Assembly (NCBI GenBank): GCA_016935975.1
Contig: JAFGPX010000047.1
Coordinates: 1-46,655, forward strand
Direction: 5' to 3'
Length of the DNA stretch: 46,655 nt
DNA from: Deltaproteobacteria bacterium
Lineage (GTDB): Bacteria; Myxococcota_A; Polyangia; Fen-1088
The first letter of the stretch is position 1. Every line of letters begins with the position of its first letter. Shown here piece by piece: positions 26,789 through 35,415 of the stretch. Both the position numbers and the translations under genes were made by a program. The notes below the pieces were generated by a model. That model ran no database searches. It had not been told where the DNA came from and saw nothing but the letters and a program-made list of their open reading frames with translations.

Positions 26789-27544
26789 ATGCAAACCAAC
26801 AACTGTGAATGGAAATTGGGACTCCTCGTGGCCACCCTGCTCGTGGCCGCCACTTCATGCAAGCCCGACTACCCGGCTTGTGACACGGACAAGGACTGCA
26901 AGGCCAAGGAATTTTGCGTCGCTCGCAAGTGCCAGCAGTGCCGTAACAGCAACGATTGCGGCGAGGGCCGCGAGTGCACGAACGGCAAATGCAACGCCAT
27001 CTTCGGCTACTGCCGCGATGCTTCGCAGTGCCAGCCCGGGGAGGTCTGCGCGGGCAACCGCTGCCGCGGTTGCCAGGCCGACGGCGAATGCCCGGCCGGC
27101 AGCATCTGCGACGCGGGCCGCTGCGGCCGCGCACAGTGCATGAAGGACGACGATTGCCCCCAGGACCAGGACTGCGTGCGCGGTCGCTGCACGGGCAGCA
27201 GGAAGACGCTCGAGGGGCCGCCTTGCCCCCTCGAAAGCATCTACTTCGGTTTCGACCGGTCGACGCTGACCGGTGAAGCCACCGGCACGCTCTCCAGCAA
27301 CGCCGCTTGCCTGAAGAAGACCGGGCGGGGCGTCGACCTGGTCGGGCGCGCGGATCCGCGTGGCACCACCGAGTACAACATGGCGCTCTCGGATCGTCGC
27401 GCCCAGTCGGCGCGCGACTACCTGCGCCGTGCCGGGATCGACAGCGAGCGTCTCAAGCCGGTGCCGCGGGGCGACCTCGACGCTACCGGCACCGACGAGA
27501 CGAGCTGGGCCAAGGATCGTCGCGTCGACTTCGAGTGGAAGTAG
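26789..27544 (+). CDS. Cys-rich Pal/OmpA-like lipoprotein
   Basis: The 251-residue protein has a lipoprotein signal with lipobox ATSC (lipid-bearing Cys about residue 24). Residues 30-135 hold a series of short Cys-rich repeats (DTDKDCKAKEFCVARKCQQC, NSNDCGEGRECTNGKC and so on), which in an oxidising compartment would be disulfide-bonded. The C-terminal 105 residues are an OmpA/Pal domain (YFGFDRSTLTGEA, LVGRADPRGTTEYNMALSDR RA-type core), which binds peptidoglycan. The Cys-repeat plus Pal arrangement is common in myxobacteria. It is followed by a CpoB-like gene, and the pair resembles a pal-cpoB tail of the tol-pal region, though tolB and tolQRA are absent. Confidence 0.88.
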   Translation: MQTNNCEWKLGLLVATLLVAATSCKPDYPACDTDKDCKAKEFCVARKCQQCRNSNDCGEGRECTNGKCNAIFGYCRDASQCQPGEVCAGNRCRGCQADGECPAGSICDAGRCGRAQCMKDDDCPQDQDCVRGRCTGSRKTLEGPPCPLESIYFGFDRSTLTGEATGTLSSNAACLKKTGRGVDLVGRADPRGTTEYNMALSDRRAQSARDYLRRAGIDSERLKPVPRGDLDATGTDETSWAKDRRVDFEWK

Positions 27545-27567
27545 CCGCTCCGCCACGTCGTCACGCA

Positions 27568-28371
27568 ATGGGAGGCGCGGTGCGGTTTCTTGCTGCGTGC
27601 GCACTCGTCTCGCTCGCCGGGTGCGTGACCGCCGGCGAGGGGGACCGCATGCGCGCCGACATCGCCGAGTTACGCCAGCGTCTGGACGCGATGGAGGTGC
27701 GCGACCGGGACATCACCGAGAAGGTGGCCAAGCTCCGCACCGTGCTCGACGAGGCCACGGCGTTGCTCGGGCGCAATTCGGCGGATCTCGGCGCCCGGGT
27801 GGCCAAACACGATGCCGACATCGCGGCCATGACCGGCAAGGTGGAGGAGGCCAAGTACATGGTCGGCGAGCTGCAGAAGCAGGTGACCGAGGCCACGAGC
27901 AAGGTGGCGACGGTGGCGCAGACCCAGCAGCGCATCGTCGACCGCGTGGCGCCCACCATGCCCGAAGACAAGGAATCGCTGTGGCAGGAATCGCAGAAGC
28001 GCTTGGCCGAGGGCCAACGCGAGGAGGGACGCCGTTTCCTGCGCTCCTTCGTTCAGCGCTTCCCCAGCGATGCGCGCGCGCCGCAGGCGCAACTGCAGAT
28101 CGGCATCGCCTTCGTGCAAGAGCTCAAGCACAGCAACGCGGTGGCGGAGTTCTCGAACCTCATCCAGCGCTTTCCCCGGTCGCCCGAGGTGCCGGAAGCC
28201 ATGTGGCAGCTCGCCGAGTCCTTCGTCGCGCTCAAGTTCTGCAGCGACGCCAAGGCGATGTACCAGGATCTGGCCAGGCGCTATCCCAAGTCGCCGCGCG
28301 CCAAGCAAGTTCGAGGTCGCCTGCGCGATATCCAGAAGATCGCGCGCGACAAGAGGCTGTGCACCAGCTAG
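27568..28371 (+). CDS. CpoB/YbgF-like lipoprotein
   Basis: The 267-residue protein has a lipobox (LVSLAGC, lipid-bearing Cys about 19), a coiled-coil region (about 30-130, GEGDRMRADIAELRQRLDAM onward) and C-terminal TPR-type repeats (WQESQKRLAEGQREEGRRFL, VAEFSNLIQRFPRSPEVPEA, CSDAKAMYQDLARRYPKS). This order is that of CpoB/YbgF, the Tol-Pal partner that coordinates cell-wall synthesis with outer-membrane constriction; most CpoB proteins are soluble periplasmic rather than lipidated. ATG 27568 starts 23 nt after the Pal-like gene. Alternative: an outer-membrane assembly lipoprotein (YfgL/BamD-like); TPR number and coiled coil favour CpoB. Confidence 0.8.
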   Translation: MGGAVRFLAACALVSLAGCVTAGEGDRMRADIAELRQRLDAMEVRDRDITEKVAKLRTVLDEATALLGRNSADLGARVAKHDADIAAMTGKVEEAKYMVGELQKQVTEATSKVATVAQTQQRIVDRVAPTMPEDKESLWQESQKRLAEGQREEGRRFLRSFVQRFPSDARAPQAQLQIGIAFVQELKHSNAVAEFSNLIQRFPRSPEVPEAMWQLAESFVALKFCSDAKAMYQDLARRYPKSPRAKQVRGRLRDIQKIARDKRLCTS

Positions 28372-28390
28372 CCGGGAGGCGCGGGCGGCG

Positions 28391-28418
28391 GTAGGGGCGC
28401 AATCCGTTGCGCCCCCAC
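28391..28418. repeat. Palindromic repeat between convergent genes
   Basis: GTAGGGGCGCAATCCGTTGC and the following GCCCCCAC form a hairpin related to the arms at 16189-16252. It sits between the stops of the CpoB-like gene (28371) and lysA (28428), so it is well placed to act as a two-way terminator. Confidence 0.8.
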
Positions 28419-28427
28419 GGCGATCGG

Positions 28428-29720
28428 TCAGACGGGCAACGCCTCGTCGCACTCGGTGGCGACGAGATCCTCGACCGTTTCGCGGCGGGAAATGCGGGTG
28501 GCGCGGCCGTTGTCCCATAGCACCTGCGGGACGCGGCCCTGCGAGACGTAGTTCGAGCTCATGGCGGCGCCGTAGGCGCCGGCATCGTGCAGCACGAGGA
28601 GGTCGCCGGGGTCGGGGCAGGGCAGCAGGCGCGGGTCGAGCAGCTCGTGCGCGTCGCGCGTGAACACGTCGCCGCTTTCGCACAGCGGGCCGGCCACGAC
28701 CAGGGGCTCGGGGGCGCGACGACTGCCTTGGCCCACGATCGAGATGTGGTGGTAGGAGCCGTACATCGCCGGTCGCACGAGATCGCAGAAACCGGCGTCG
28801 ACCATCACGAAGCGATGGCCTTCGCCCTTCTCGTTGCTGCGCGTTTCCTTGACGTCGCAAACCCGGCAGACCAGCAGGGCCATGCCCGCGACCCCATGGC
28901 GCCCGGGCTCGATTTCCACGCGCACCGGCCGACCGCGCACGCTCGCGAAGCGGGTCACGGCCTCGCGCAGAACCGGCTCGAGCCAGGCGAGGTCGTAGGC
29001 CGACTCGTCCGGCCGGTATGGATGCGGAATGCCACCGCCGAAGTTGACGGCCACGGCGTCGGGGAAGAGGGGCAGGAGGCGTGCGAAGAAGTCCACCAGC
29101 CGGCGCACGTTGCCGTCGAACTCGCGCGGGTTCGGGCCGGTGCCGATGTGCGCGTGCAGGGCGACGATGGGCAGCCCGCTGTCGGCCGCGAGCTTCCGGC
29201 TCGCGACGAGGATGGGATCCTCGTGCCAGATGCCGTGCTTCGAGGACGGACCGCCCGTGTCGCAGGCCTGCACGTGGCCGTGGCCGAATCCGGGATTGAT
29301 GCGCATCGCGATGGGGCCGCGGTAGCCGGCCTGGGCGAGCTGTCGGATTTGGCCGGGAGACCCGACGTTGGGCATCACGCCGTGCCGCAGGATCACTTCC
29401 AGCGCGTTGTCTCGGTACACGTCCGAGGTCAACAGGATGACCGGCGGATCGGCGCCCAGGGGAAAACCCGCGCGCGCGGCCCGCAGCACCTCGTTGCCGC
29501 TGACGGCGTCGATCCACAGGCCGGCCTCGCGCGCGAGCTGCAGCACCCTGCGCGCCGAGTTGGCCTTCATGGCGTAGCGAATCGCGACGTTGCCGCCAGC
29601 GCCCTCGGCAAGCCCAGCCATCCGGCGTAGCGAGTCGCGCAGCAAAGCGGCGTCGTAGAGGTAGAAGGGCGTGCCCACGCGGGCCGCGATCTGCTCCAGG
29701 GGATAGGCGGAGGGATTCAT
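28428..29720 (-). CDS. lysA: Diaminopimelate decarboxylase
   Basis: LysA decarboxylates meso-diaminopimelate to lysine with PLP. The 430-residue protein has the PLP lysine in AIRYAMKANS near 46, the substrate and PLP-contact segments MRINPGFGHGHV and ALHAHIGTGPN, the glycine loop NFGGGIPHPY and the cross-subunit Cys/Tyr region GPLCESGDVFTRD and YGAAMSSNYVSQGRVPQ. Length and motif order are normal. It stands alone on the minus strand, divergent from adk. Confidence 0.95.
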   Translation of the reverse strand: MNPSAYPLEQIAARVGTPFYLYDAALLRDSLRRMAGLAEGAGGNVAIRYAMKANSARRVLQLAREAGLWIDAVSGNEVLRAARAGFPLGADPPVILLTSDVYRDNALEVILRHGVMPNVGSPGQIRQLAQAGYRGPIAMRINPGFGHGHVQACDTGGPSSKHGIWHEDPILVASRKLAADSGLPIVALHAHIGTGPNPREFDGNVRRLVDFFARLLPLFPDAVAVNFGGGIPHPYRPDESAYDLAWLEPVLREAVTRFASVRGRPVRVEIEPGRHGVAGMALLVCRVCDVKETRSNEKGEGHRFVMVDAGFCDLVRPAMYGSYHHISIVGQGSRRAPEPLVVAGPLCESGDVFTRDAHELLDPRLLPCPDPGDLLVLHDAGAYGAAMSSNYVSQGRVPQVLWDNGRATRISRRETVEDLVATECDEALPV

Positions 29721-29798
29721 GGCGGACGCACCATCTTAGTGGAAAGGCGAGGGGTTTTCCCGTGGCATGTCTCCGGCGCGCCTCACGCGCGAACCGCC

Positions 29799-29826
29799 TT
29801 GCGCCTCACCCTGATGACTGTATTCT
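29799..29826 (+). promoter_or_regulatory. Candidate promoter of adk
   Basis: TTGCGC (29799-29804) and TATTCT (29821-29826) are separated by 16 nt. Transcription would start near 29833, only a few bases before ATG 29838, so the mRNA might be nearly leaderless. The alternative start at 29814 would lie inside this promoter. Confidence 0.35.
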
Positions 29827-29837
29827 GCGCGACCAAG

Positions 29838-30578
29838 ATGACGAAACGCGATCGCACGGCATGGTTCAAGGGTGGCTCCGCCGACTGCCGGGACGAGGTG
29901 GCGCCCGGCGGGCGCGCCTACCGGCTCGTTCTGTTGGGGGCGCCCGGCGTGGGCAAGGGCACGCAGGCCGAGCTCATCAGCGAGCGGCTCGGGCCATGCC
30001 AGCTCTCCACCGGGGACGTTTTCCGCGCCGCCAAGACCTTGGATGCGAGCGAGCGCACGCCGGCGCTCAACGCCGCCCTGGACTACATGAAGCGCGGCGA
30101 GCTGGTGCCGGACGAGACGGTCATCGGCATCGTGCGCGAGCGGCCCAATTGCCTGCGCTGCCCGGCCGGCTTCCTCCTCGATGGCTTCCCGCGCACCGTG
30201 CAGCAGGCGGAGGCGTTGACGGGCATGCTCGGCGATCTCGGCGTCAAGCTGGACGCCGTGCTCAGCTACGACCTGCCCGTCGAGCAGATCGTTTCTCGGC
30301 TGTCGGGCCGGCGCACTTGCGCTTCGTGCAAGGCCGTGTACCACGTGGCCACCAAGCCGCCCAAGGTGACGGACGTGTGCGACCAGTGCGGTGGCAAGCT
30401 CGTCGTGCGCGAAGACGATCGGCCCGAGGCCATTCGCGTGCGCATGGAGGCGTACGAAAAGAGCACGGCCCCGCTGGCCGACTACTACCGGCAGCGCGGC
30501 CTGCTCATCTCCATTCCTGCCGACGGCTCGCCCGACACAATCTTCGCGCGCACGCAGGTGGCGCTGGCGGCACGCTAG
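29838..30578 (+). CDS. adk: Adenylate kinase with Cys4 LID
   Basis: Adenylate kinase converts AMP and ATP to 2 ADP. The 246-residue protein has the P-loop LGAPGVGKGTQ near 32-42, LSTGDVFRAA in the AMP-binding part, LLDGFPRT, and a LID domain with two Cys pairs, RTCASCKAVYH and DVCDQCGGK, that would bind zinc. DRPEAIRVRMEAY is the segment after the LID. The N-terminal 30 residues (MTKRDRTAWFKGG and on) precede the normal start. The stretch RPNCLRCPAG before DGFPRT is also unusual, with two extra cysteines. Alternative start ATG 29814 gives 8 more residues. It converges with the small membrane gene, 1 nt apart. Confidence 0.88.
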   Translation: MTKRDRTAWFKGGSADCRDEVAPGGRAYRLVLLGAPGVGKGTQAELISERLGPCQLSTGDVFRAAKTLDASERTPALNAALDYMKRGELVPDETVIGIVRERPNCLRCPAGFLLDGFPRTVQQAEALTGMLGDLGVKLDAVLSYDLPVEQIVSRLSGRRTCASCKAVYHVATKPPKVTDVCDQCGGKLVVREDDRPEAIRVRMEAYEKSTAPLADYYRQRGLLISIPADGSPDTIFARTQVALAAR

Positions 30579-30579
30579 C

Positions 30580-30909
30580 CTACGGCATTCCGAACAGGTG
30601 ACGGCTGAGCATCCCGGCGCCGAAGCTGGCGCCGTTGGCGATGGCGGACCACAGCCAGGCGCGGCGGCGGCGGCAGGCCAGGGCCAGATATGCGGCCTCG
30701 ACCGACCACGCGAAGCTTTCGCCGACGACGACCAGCCACAGGTAGGGCAGGTGGAGGTATGGGAAGATCACGAACCAGAGCAACGGATGCGTGATGGCGC
30801 TGGCCCCGAACGCGGCGAGCAGGCCCACCCGCGGGCCCACCACGTAGATGGGCACCTCGACCATCTGGGTGAAAAGGAACGCCCAGAGCCAGGCGTGGAA
30901 GTAGGGCAT
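30580..30909 (-). CDS. Small membrane protein of unknown function, last gene of a three-gene operon
   Basis: The 109-residue protein has about four hydrophobic segments. Polar residues inside them are notable: a glutamate in MVEVPIYVVG, THPLLWF, the pair E...E in VVGESFAWSVEAAYLAL and an Asn in IANGASFG. These features recur in small membrane proteins I have seen in other bacteria but cannot name. It starts 8 nt after the MYXO-CTERM-like gene, so it probably works with it, for example in its export, anchoring or processing. That role is inference; no enzymatic motif was identified with confidence. Confidence 0.6.
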   Translation of the reverse strand: MPYFHAWLWAFLFTQMVEVPIYVVGPRVGLLAAFGASAITHPLLWFVIFPYLHLPYLWLVVVGESFAWSVEAAYLALACRRRRAWLWSAIANGASFGAGMLSRHLFGMP

Positions 30910-30917
30910 CGCGCGGG

Positions 30918-31652
30918 CTAGCGACGGCGTCGTCGTCCGAGCAGGAAGAGCAACGAGAAGGCGCTGGCCAAGACCCAAGGCGCGATGCGCTTGGCGGTCT
31001 TGTGCTTCGCGATCGAGCAGCCACTGTCGTCGTCCGACGGCGGGCTGTCGTCGCCGGTCTTCGTCGCGGTGGTGGTCGTCGTCGAGGTCGGCGCCACCGT
31101 CTGCGGCTCCGTGTTCGTCGCGGTTTCCGTCGAGGTCGGTATCGCCGTGGGGCCAGTGATCGCCGACGTTGTGGCCGTCTCGGTGGGCTGGGCAGTGAGG
31201 GTTTGCGTCGCCGTCTCGGTCGGCGTGGAGGTGGGCGCGACCGTGGCCGTGACGGTGGCGGTCGCCGTGGGCTGGGTGGTGACGGTGTTGGTGGCCGTCT
31301 CGGTCGGCGTCGCCGTGGCGGTGGCGGTCGCCGTGGGCGTGACCGTGGCCGTGGAAGTGGCGGTCGCCGTGGGCGCGCTCGTGGCCGTGGCCGTCACCGT
31401 GCCCGTCACGCACATCAGGCAGTCGTAGCTGGTCGTCGGGGGCATGGGCGAGGCATCTCGGTCCCAGTTGGCGTAGTCGAGTCTCGAGCAGGTCCGGGTC
31501 AGGCAGACCCCGGCTCCGTCGCTCGTGCACGTGTCTCCGACCTGCTTGTTCTGGCAAGCCCCGACCTCCGGAGGGATCACGTCGCCGCGGGCCGGAACGG
31601 ACCAGAGCAAGAGCGAGGAGAGAAGGGCAGCAGTACTGAACGTGGATTTCAT
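30918..31652 (-). CDS. Thr-rich surface protein with MYXO-CTERM-like tail
   Basis: The 244-residue protein has a signal peptide (MKSTFSTAALLSSLLLWSVPARG), an N-terminal Cys-rich region (CQNKQVGDTCTS, GVCLTRTCSRLDYANW, YDCLMC) of a kind frequent in myxobacterial surface proteins, a long low-complexity stretch of Thr/Ala/Pro (about 85-190; for example TATATPTETATNT) and a C-terminal SGCSIAKH motif, a membrane helix (IAPWVLASAFSLLFLLG) and RRRRR. The last part matches the MYXO-CTERM sorting signal in layout: Cys, helix, Arg cluster. The Thr-rich part is probably an extended, perhaps glycosylated stalk. It overlaps the MFS gene stop by 4 bp (ATGA). Confidence 0.85.
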   Translation of the reverse strand: MKSTFSTAALLSSLLLWSVPARGDVIPPEVGACQNKQVGDTCTSDGAGVCLTRTCSRLDYANWDRDASPMPPTTSYDCLMCVTGTVTATATSAPTATATSTATVTPTATATATATPTETATNTVTTQPTATATVTATVAPTSTPTETATQTLTAQPTETATTSAITGPTAIPTSTETATNTEPQTVAPTSTTTTTATKTGDDSPPSDDDSGCSIAKHKTAKRIAPWVLASAFSLLFLLGRRRRR

Positions 31653-32752
31653 GAGTGACCTCCGCACAAAGCCGATGGCGAGGAATGGGGCGCAGACGCG
31701 AGGGACGGAGCCGTCTGCGGTTGGGAGCGGTGAAGGAGCAATCGAAGCGCGATGTAGAGGGCAACGGCCGACCCGAACACCAGGAGGAGTAGCGCAAGTC
31801 CTTGCGGGCGCCAACCGCCGGGCAGGTAGGCGGGCAAGGCGCCGCCGACCAGGGCCGTGCACAGAATGCCGAAGCCGAAACCCGGCCAGGCTGGCATTGC
31901 GCGCAGTGCGGCGGCCAGTGTCACCGGCATGGTCATCTGGAAGACGAGTAGGCCCGGGAGCGCCAGCCACGGGTCTCCCCCGGAAAAAGCCAGCAGCGGG
32001 GCCGAGGCGAGCAGCGCGACCATGGACATGTCGATCCAGCCGAAACGGTCGGCCAGAAATCCCCCCGTCAGCTTGCCGGCGAAACCAGCCAGGGGAATGG
32101 CTGCCATGAGGAAGAGACTGCGCGCGCAGCCGTCGCAGCCGACCGTGCCGACCAAGGAGCGGACCGCTACCGAGAGCGACAGCAGGACGACGACGAACAG
32201 GACAATGCCACGGCGAGGGACCAGGGAGGGTGCCGCCGGTGCCGCGGTCGGCTCGCTCGGGCGGGACACCAGCAACACGGCGGCGCAGGCTGCGACGAGC
32301 GCGAACCAGAACGGCCAGGTGGGCACTGCCACGAACTTGCGGCCGAGCAGGATGCCCAGCCCCAATCCGATTGCCCCCGGCGCCACGAAAACCCCGGCCG
32401 GCGCCGAACGGCCCTGCGAGCCGGCCAGGACCATAGCCCCGGCGCCGACGTGGAAAAGCGCATTGCCCGCGCCGGCCAGGAGCACCACGAGAATGCCGGC
32501 GTGGCGGCCGGCCAGCAGCGCGGCCGCGCTGAGCACGAGCCCGGCCAGCGCCGCGCCTCGCCGCAGGCCAAGACGGTCGATGATCCACCCGAAAGGCGCC
32601 TGGCCGGCGAAGGCCAGGAGGTCGTAGCCCAGCACGAAGGCCAAGGCGCTCGCCACCAGCGAATCGCTGGGTGGCGAGGCGCGCAGCACGGAGGTTACGC
32701 AGACGGCGTCGACCACCAGATGCGCCGCACCTAGCCAACCGGCACCACCCAT
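31649..32752 (-). CDS. MFS-type transporter
   Basis: The 367-residue protein has 10 to 12 membrane helices. The MFS loop signature lies near residue 55 as GWIIDRLGLRRGAALAGL and its second-half counterpart near 230 as GGFLADRFGWIDMSM. At 367 residues it is somewhat shorter than usual but both halves are present. The N-terminal half contains HLVVDAVC, a polar first helix found in several MFS groups. Substrate cannot be predicted. Start ATG 32752 begins directly at the first helix; the open frame upstream is not protein-like. It heads an operon with the MYXO-CTERM-like gene. Confidence 0.82.
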   Translation of the reverse strand: MGGAGWLGAAHLVVDAVCVTSVLRASPPSDSLVASALAFVLGYDLLAFAGQAPFGWIIDRLGLRRGAALAGLVLSAAALLAGRHAGILVVLLAGAGNALFHVGAGAMVLAGSQGRSAPAGVFVAPGAIGLGLGILLGRKFVAVPTWPFWFALVAACAAVLLVSRPSEPTAAPAAPSLVPRRGIVLFVVVLLSLSVAVRSLVGTVGCDGCARSLFLMAAIPLAGFAGKLTGGFLADRFGWIDMSMVALLASAPLLAFSGGDPWLALPGLLVFQMTMPVTLAAALRAMPAWPGFGFGILCTALVGGALPAYLPGGWRPQGLALLLLVFGSAVALYIALRLLLHRSQPQTAPSLASAPHSSPSALCGGHS

Positions 32753-33085
32753 TGTCGTGGTGTGACTGACGCCGCGGTTGGTCTGCGCCGACACGCGGCT
32801 ATTTTCGAGCAAGACCCGGGCCAAAGCGAATGCAAAGGGTGCGGTCAGGCCCGTGCCGGGTTGGCCATTGGGGATCCAAGGCCGACACGACAACGATGTC
32901 CGGGGCATGTCACGGCTATTGCCGCTAGTGGTCACGGTCGATTCGCGCATAAATCTCGCGCGCGGGCCCGGGCAGGGCCGGCCGCTGCCCATGTCCCGAC
33001 GAGCGCCATCTTGGCTTTGGCAAGGTTGGCGTTGGGCTTGCCGTGGGCTACCCTGTCCCTGCAGCCAACCCGAGGATCTCCGACC
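32753..33085. other. Divergent intergenic region
   Basis: This 333-nt stretch separates the divergent MFS gene and the gene at 33086. No gene or strong repeat was recognised. One promoter candidate on the plus strand (33026-33054) is listed separately; none was found for the MFS operon. Confidence 0.5.
33026..33054 (+). promoter_or_regulatory. Candidate promoter upstream of the gene at 33086
   Basis: TTGGCG at 33026-33031 and TACCCT at 33049-33054 are 17 nt apart, a fair sigma-70-type match. It lies 32 nt before the GTG start. Confidence 0.35.
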
Positions 33086-33508
33086 GTGCAGGACCAGAAA
33101 ACGCTCACCGCGGGTGCGACCGTCCAAGGTGGCTACTACGTCAATCGCGACAAGCCGGATCTGGTCGCCATCGCCGGTTTGGGGGGGACGCTGCCGGGCG
33201 ACGAAGGGCAACGCTACTTCCGGGCGCCGGCCTGGGCCGTGCTGGCATTGGCGCCTCTGTTGGGCGGGCTCTTCCTCGTGCTGCGGGCGCTTGTCGGTTT
33301 GTCCCGACTGGTGCCCCGTCTCGGCCGCTGGTTCGGCTCCGCGACTAAGCGCGCCGGACGGAGCTTGGGCTTGGTCGTGCCGCGGCGCTGGCGCCAAGCC
33401 GGGGTCGGCGCGGCGGACGGGCAGGGGGAGATGGCGCAGCAGAGCCCGCCTGCGACTTCGGCGGTGGACGGGGACACTCCGCCAGCGGGCCGCTCAGGGA
33501 CCGGGTAG
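33086..33508 (+). CDS. Small membrane protein, unknown function
   Basis: The 140-residue protein starts at GTG 33086, with GAGG about 10 nt upstream. Residues 15-50 are polar (GYYVNRDKPDLVAIAGLGG, LPGDEGQRYFRAP), followed by a hydrophobic segment (AWAVLALAPLLGGLFLVL, about 53-70) and a basic, Pro-rich tail. The layout recalls short myxobacterial proteins of no known function with a tryptophan/aromatic start, a GxxLPG segment and one or two helices. Its 3' end overlaps the sensor kinase gene by 15 bp in convergent orientation. Confidence 0.55.
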   Translation: MQDQKTLTAGATVQGGYYVNRDKPDLVAIAGLGGTLPGDEGQRYFRAPAWAVLALAPLLGGLFLVLRALVGLSRLVPRLGRWFGSATKRAGRSLGLVVPRRWRQAGVGAADGQGEMAQQSPPATSAVDGDTPPAGRSGTG

Positions 33509-34942
33509 CTCGACCGTGAAGAGCGCTCCTCCGGCGGGGGAGGTCCCAACCGTCACGTCGCCGTCGTGATCGATGACGATCTTGCGCACGATGGCCAGAC
33601 CCAACCCCGTACCGCCCTCGCGGTGGGTGACGTAGGGATCGAAGATGCGCTGGCGCTCGACCTCGGGCACGCCGGGACCGTTGTCAGCCACGCTGACCAC
33701 CGCGCGCCCGCCGCGCGTCTCGATGCGAATGCGGATCTGGGGCGTCTTGCCCACGCTTTGCGCCGCTTGCAGGGCGTTCTCGACCAGGTTGGCGATGACG
33801 CGGCGGAAAAGCGTTCGGTCACACATGGCCGGAACGGGCGTCGGGTGGGATTCGACCGTCACGTAGGCCTGCCACTCGGGCTGCAGGCGCAGGATCTCCG
33901 CCATCAGAACGTTGAGCTCGACGGCGGCAGGCGCGACCACGGGCAGCTTGGCAAAGGCCGAGAAATCGTCGACCAGGCGGCGCAGTCCCGCGATCTCCTC
34001 GCGCAGGATCTCGCTGGCCGTGTCGAGCAGGCGGCGGTAGTCGGCATTGTCGCCGGCGTACTTGCTGGCCAGTTCCTGTACCGCGAGCTGGATGGGAGTG
34101 AGCGGGTTCTTGATCTCGTGCGCCAGGCGCCTGGCTACCTCCTGCCAGGCCGAAACCTTCTGCAGGTACTCCAGCCGCGAACGGGCGTGCGCCAGCTCGG
34201 CCACCATGGCGTCGAAAGCGCGGCCCAACTCGGCGAGCTCGTCCTGGCCCTTGGGCGCGACCCGAACCGTGAGGTCGCCGGCGGCGACGCGACGAGCGGC
34301 CTCGTGCAGGCGCGCCACCCGGCGGGTCACGCGGCGGGCGAAGAACCAGCCCACCAGCGGCGCCGCCGCCAAAAGCATGAGGACCAGCACGACGTACTGG
34401 CGCAGGAAGCGTGGGATCACGTCCTCGTAGACATGCCCGAGCTCCTTCTCCTTCTCGATGGCCTCGCGCAAGGACAAGGAGTTCTCGTACATCTCGGTCG
34501 GGATCCCGAAGGTCAGCTCGAGGATGCGCGGGCTCTCGTTCTCTTGGTCGGTGGGCAGGGCCACGACCACGGGCGGCGCTTCGCGCGAAGCGACGAGGAC
34601 CTCGGGCGCGGCTTCCCATAGATCGACTCGCTCATCGCCGTCGAGCAGGCGCGCGCGCAGCAGACCCTCGACGACCGACAAGTCGGCTGCGTCGTGCGCC
34701 CCACTCTGGGCGATGGCCTGGGCACGGCGCTGGAATTCCTCCTGGCGATTCTCGAAGTAGGCGCGGAACATCTCGGCCGCGTGTTTCGAGGCGGCCGCCA
34801 CGTGATCGGCCTGCGCGACCGAGAAATCGGCGAAGCGAAGGGCGACGTAGTAGAACGCGTAGGTAGACACCGCCGCCGAGAGCAGCGCCACCAGGAGCAT
34901 GAGCCCCAGAAGCTTGAGGGCGAAGCGTCCCGGCCGCTTCAT
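33494..34942 (-). CDS. NtrY-like sensor histidine kinase
   Basis: The 482-residue protein has two membrane helices (about 8-30 and 172-193) flanking a periplasmic domain, a HAMP domain (about 194-248; RRVTRRVARLHEAARRVAAG), the phospho-acceptor segment ARRLAHEIKNPLTPIQLAV near 276 and an ATPase domain with NLVENALQAA (N box), VSVADNGPGVP (G1) and GGTGLGLAIVRK (G2). The HEIKNPLTPIQ pattern is that of NtrY-type kinases. No response regulator lies next to it, so it is an orphan in this window. The start ATG 34942 directly precedes the first helix. Confidence 0.92.
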   Translation of the reverse strand: MKRPGRFALKLLGLMLLVALLSAAVSTYAFYYVALRFADFSVAQADHVAAASKHAAEMFRAYFENRQEEFQRRAQAIAQSGAHDAADLSVVEGLLRARLLDGDERVDLWEAAPEVLVASREAPPVVVALPTDQENESPRILELTFGIPTEMYENSLSLREAIEKEKELGHVYEDVIPRFLRQYVVLVLMLLAAAPLVGWFFARRVTRRVARLHEAARRVAAGDLTVRVAPKGQDELAELGRAFDAMVAELAHARSRLEYLQKVSAWQEVARRLAHEIKNPLTPIQLAVQELASKYAGDNADYRRLLDTASEILREEIAGLRRLVDDFSAFAKLPVVAPAAVELNVLMAEILRLQPEWQAYVTVESHPTPVPAMCDRTLFRRVIANLVENALQAAQSVGKTPQIRIRIETRGGRAVVSVADNGPGVPEVERQRIFDPYVTHREGGTGLGLAIVRKIVIDHDGDVTVGTSPAGGALFTVELPGP

Positions 34943-35415
34943 GGCGGGCTTCCCGATCGGGGCATGGATTCGGCCGCTGGGCTGTGCATCGCTTGAGAGC
35001 GCTTGGAATTCAACCACAGAGAGCGCGAGGAGCACAGGGCAGCCTGTCGGCCGCAAGAACGGTTGGGCGTGGTTGGGGTGGAGGTTGGGTGGCCAAACCG
35101 AGGAGCACATCTGCAATTCCTACGAACGCAATATCATGGTGGACCTGCGGGGTAGGGCCAGGCTGTGTTTCAATCCCGTCTTCCCTTCCTGCCAACTGTC
35201 CAGACCGGGGGACATGCGGCGCTTCTGGGAAGGCAGCGGAAAGCTGCGTGAGAAGATGAGACGCTGCAACCGCTACTGCGGCATCAGCCACAGCGTGCGG
35301 AGAGAAAGCGCCACTCTCCGTTCAGGACTCGAACGAAGCTATCGCGTGGATGTCGACCGGGGCCAGTCGTCCGACTCGCCGCCCAAGAACCATCGCGGCC
35401 CCGGATCGATACGGG
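34943..35415. other. Region without an intact gene
   Basis: This 473-nt region holds a CCACAGAGAGCGCGAGGAGC fragment (near 35020) resembling part of the repeats at 39625-39724, and the SPASM-like remnant at 35091-35423. No promoter for the sensor kinase or other feature was clear. Confidence 0.5.

Noticed and set aside
30985..31428. A 147-codon Val/Ala-rich plus-strand frame
   Set aside because: It is the antisense of the Thr-rich repeat region, and its composition is the mirror of the Thr/Ala/Pro codons. The minus-strand gene has a signal peptide and a sorting tail.
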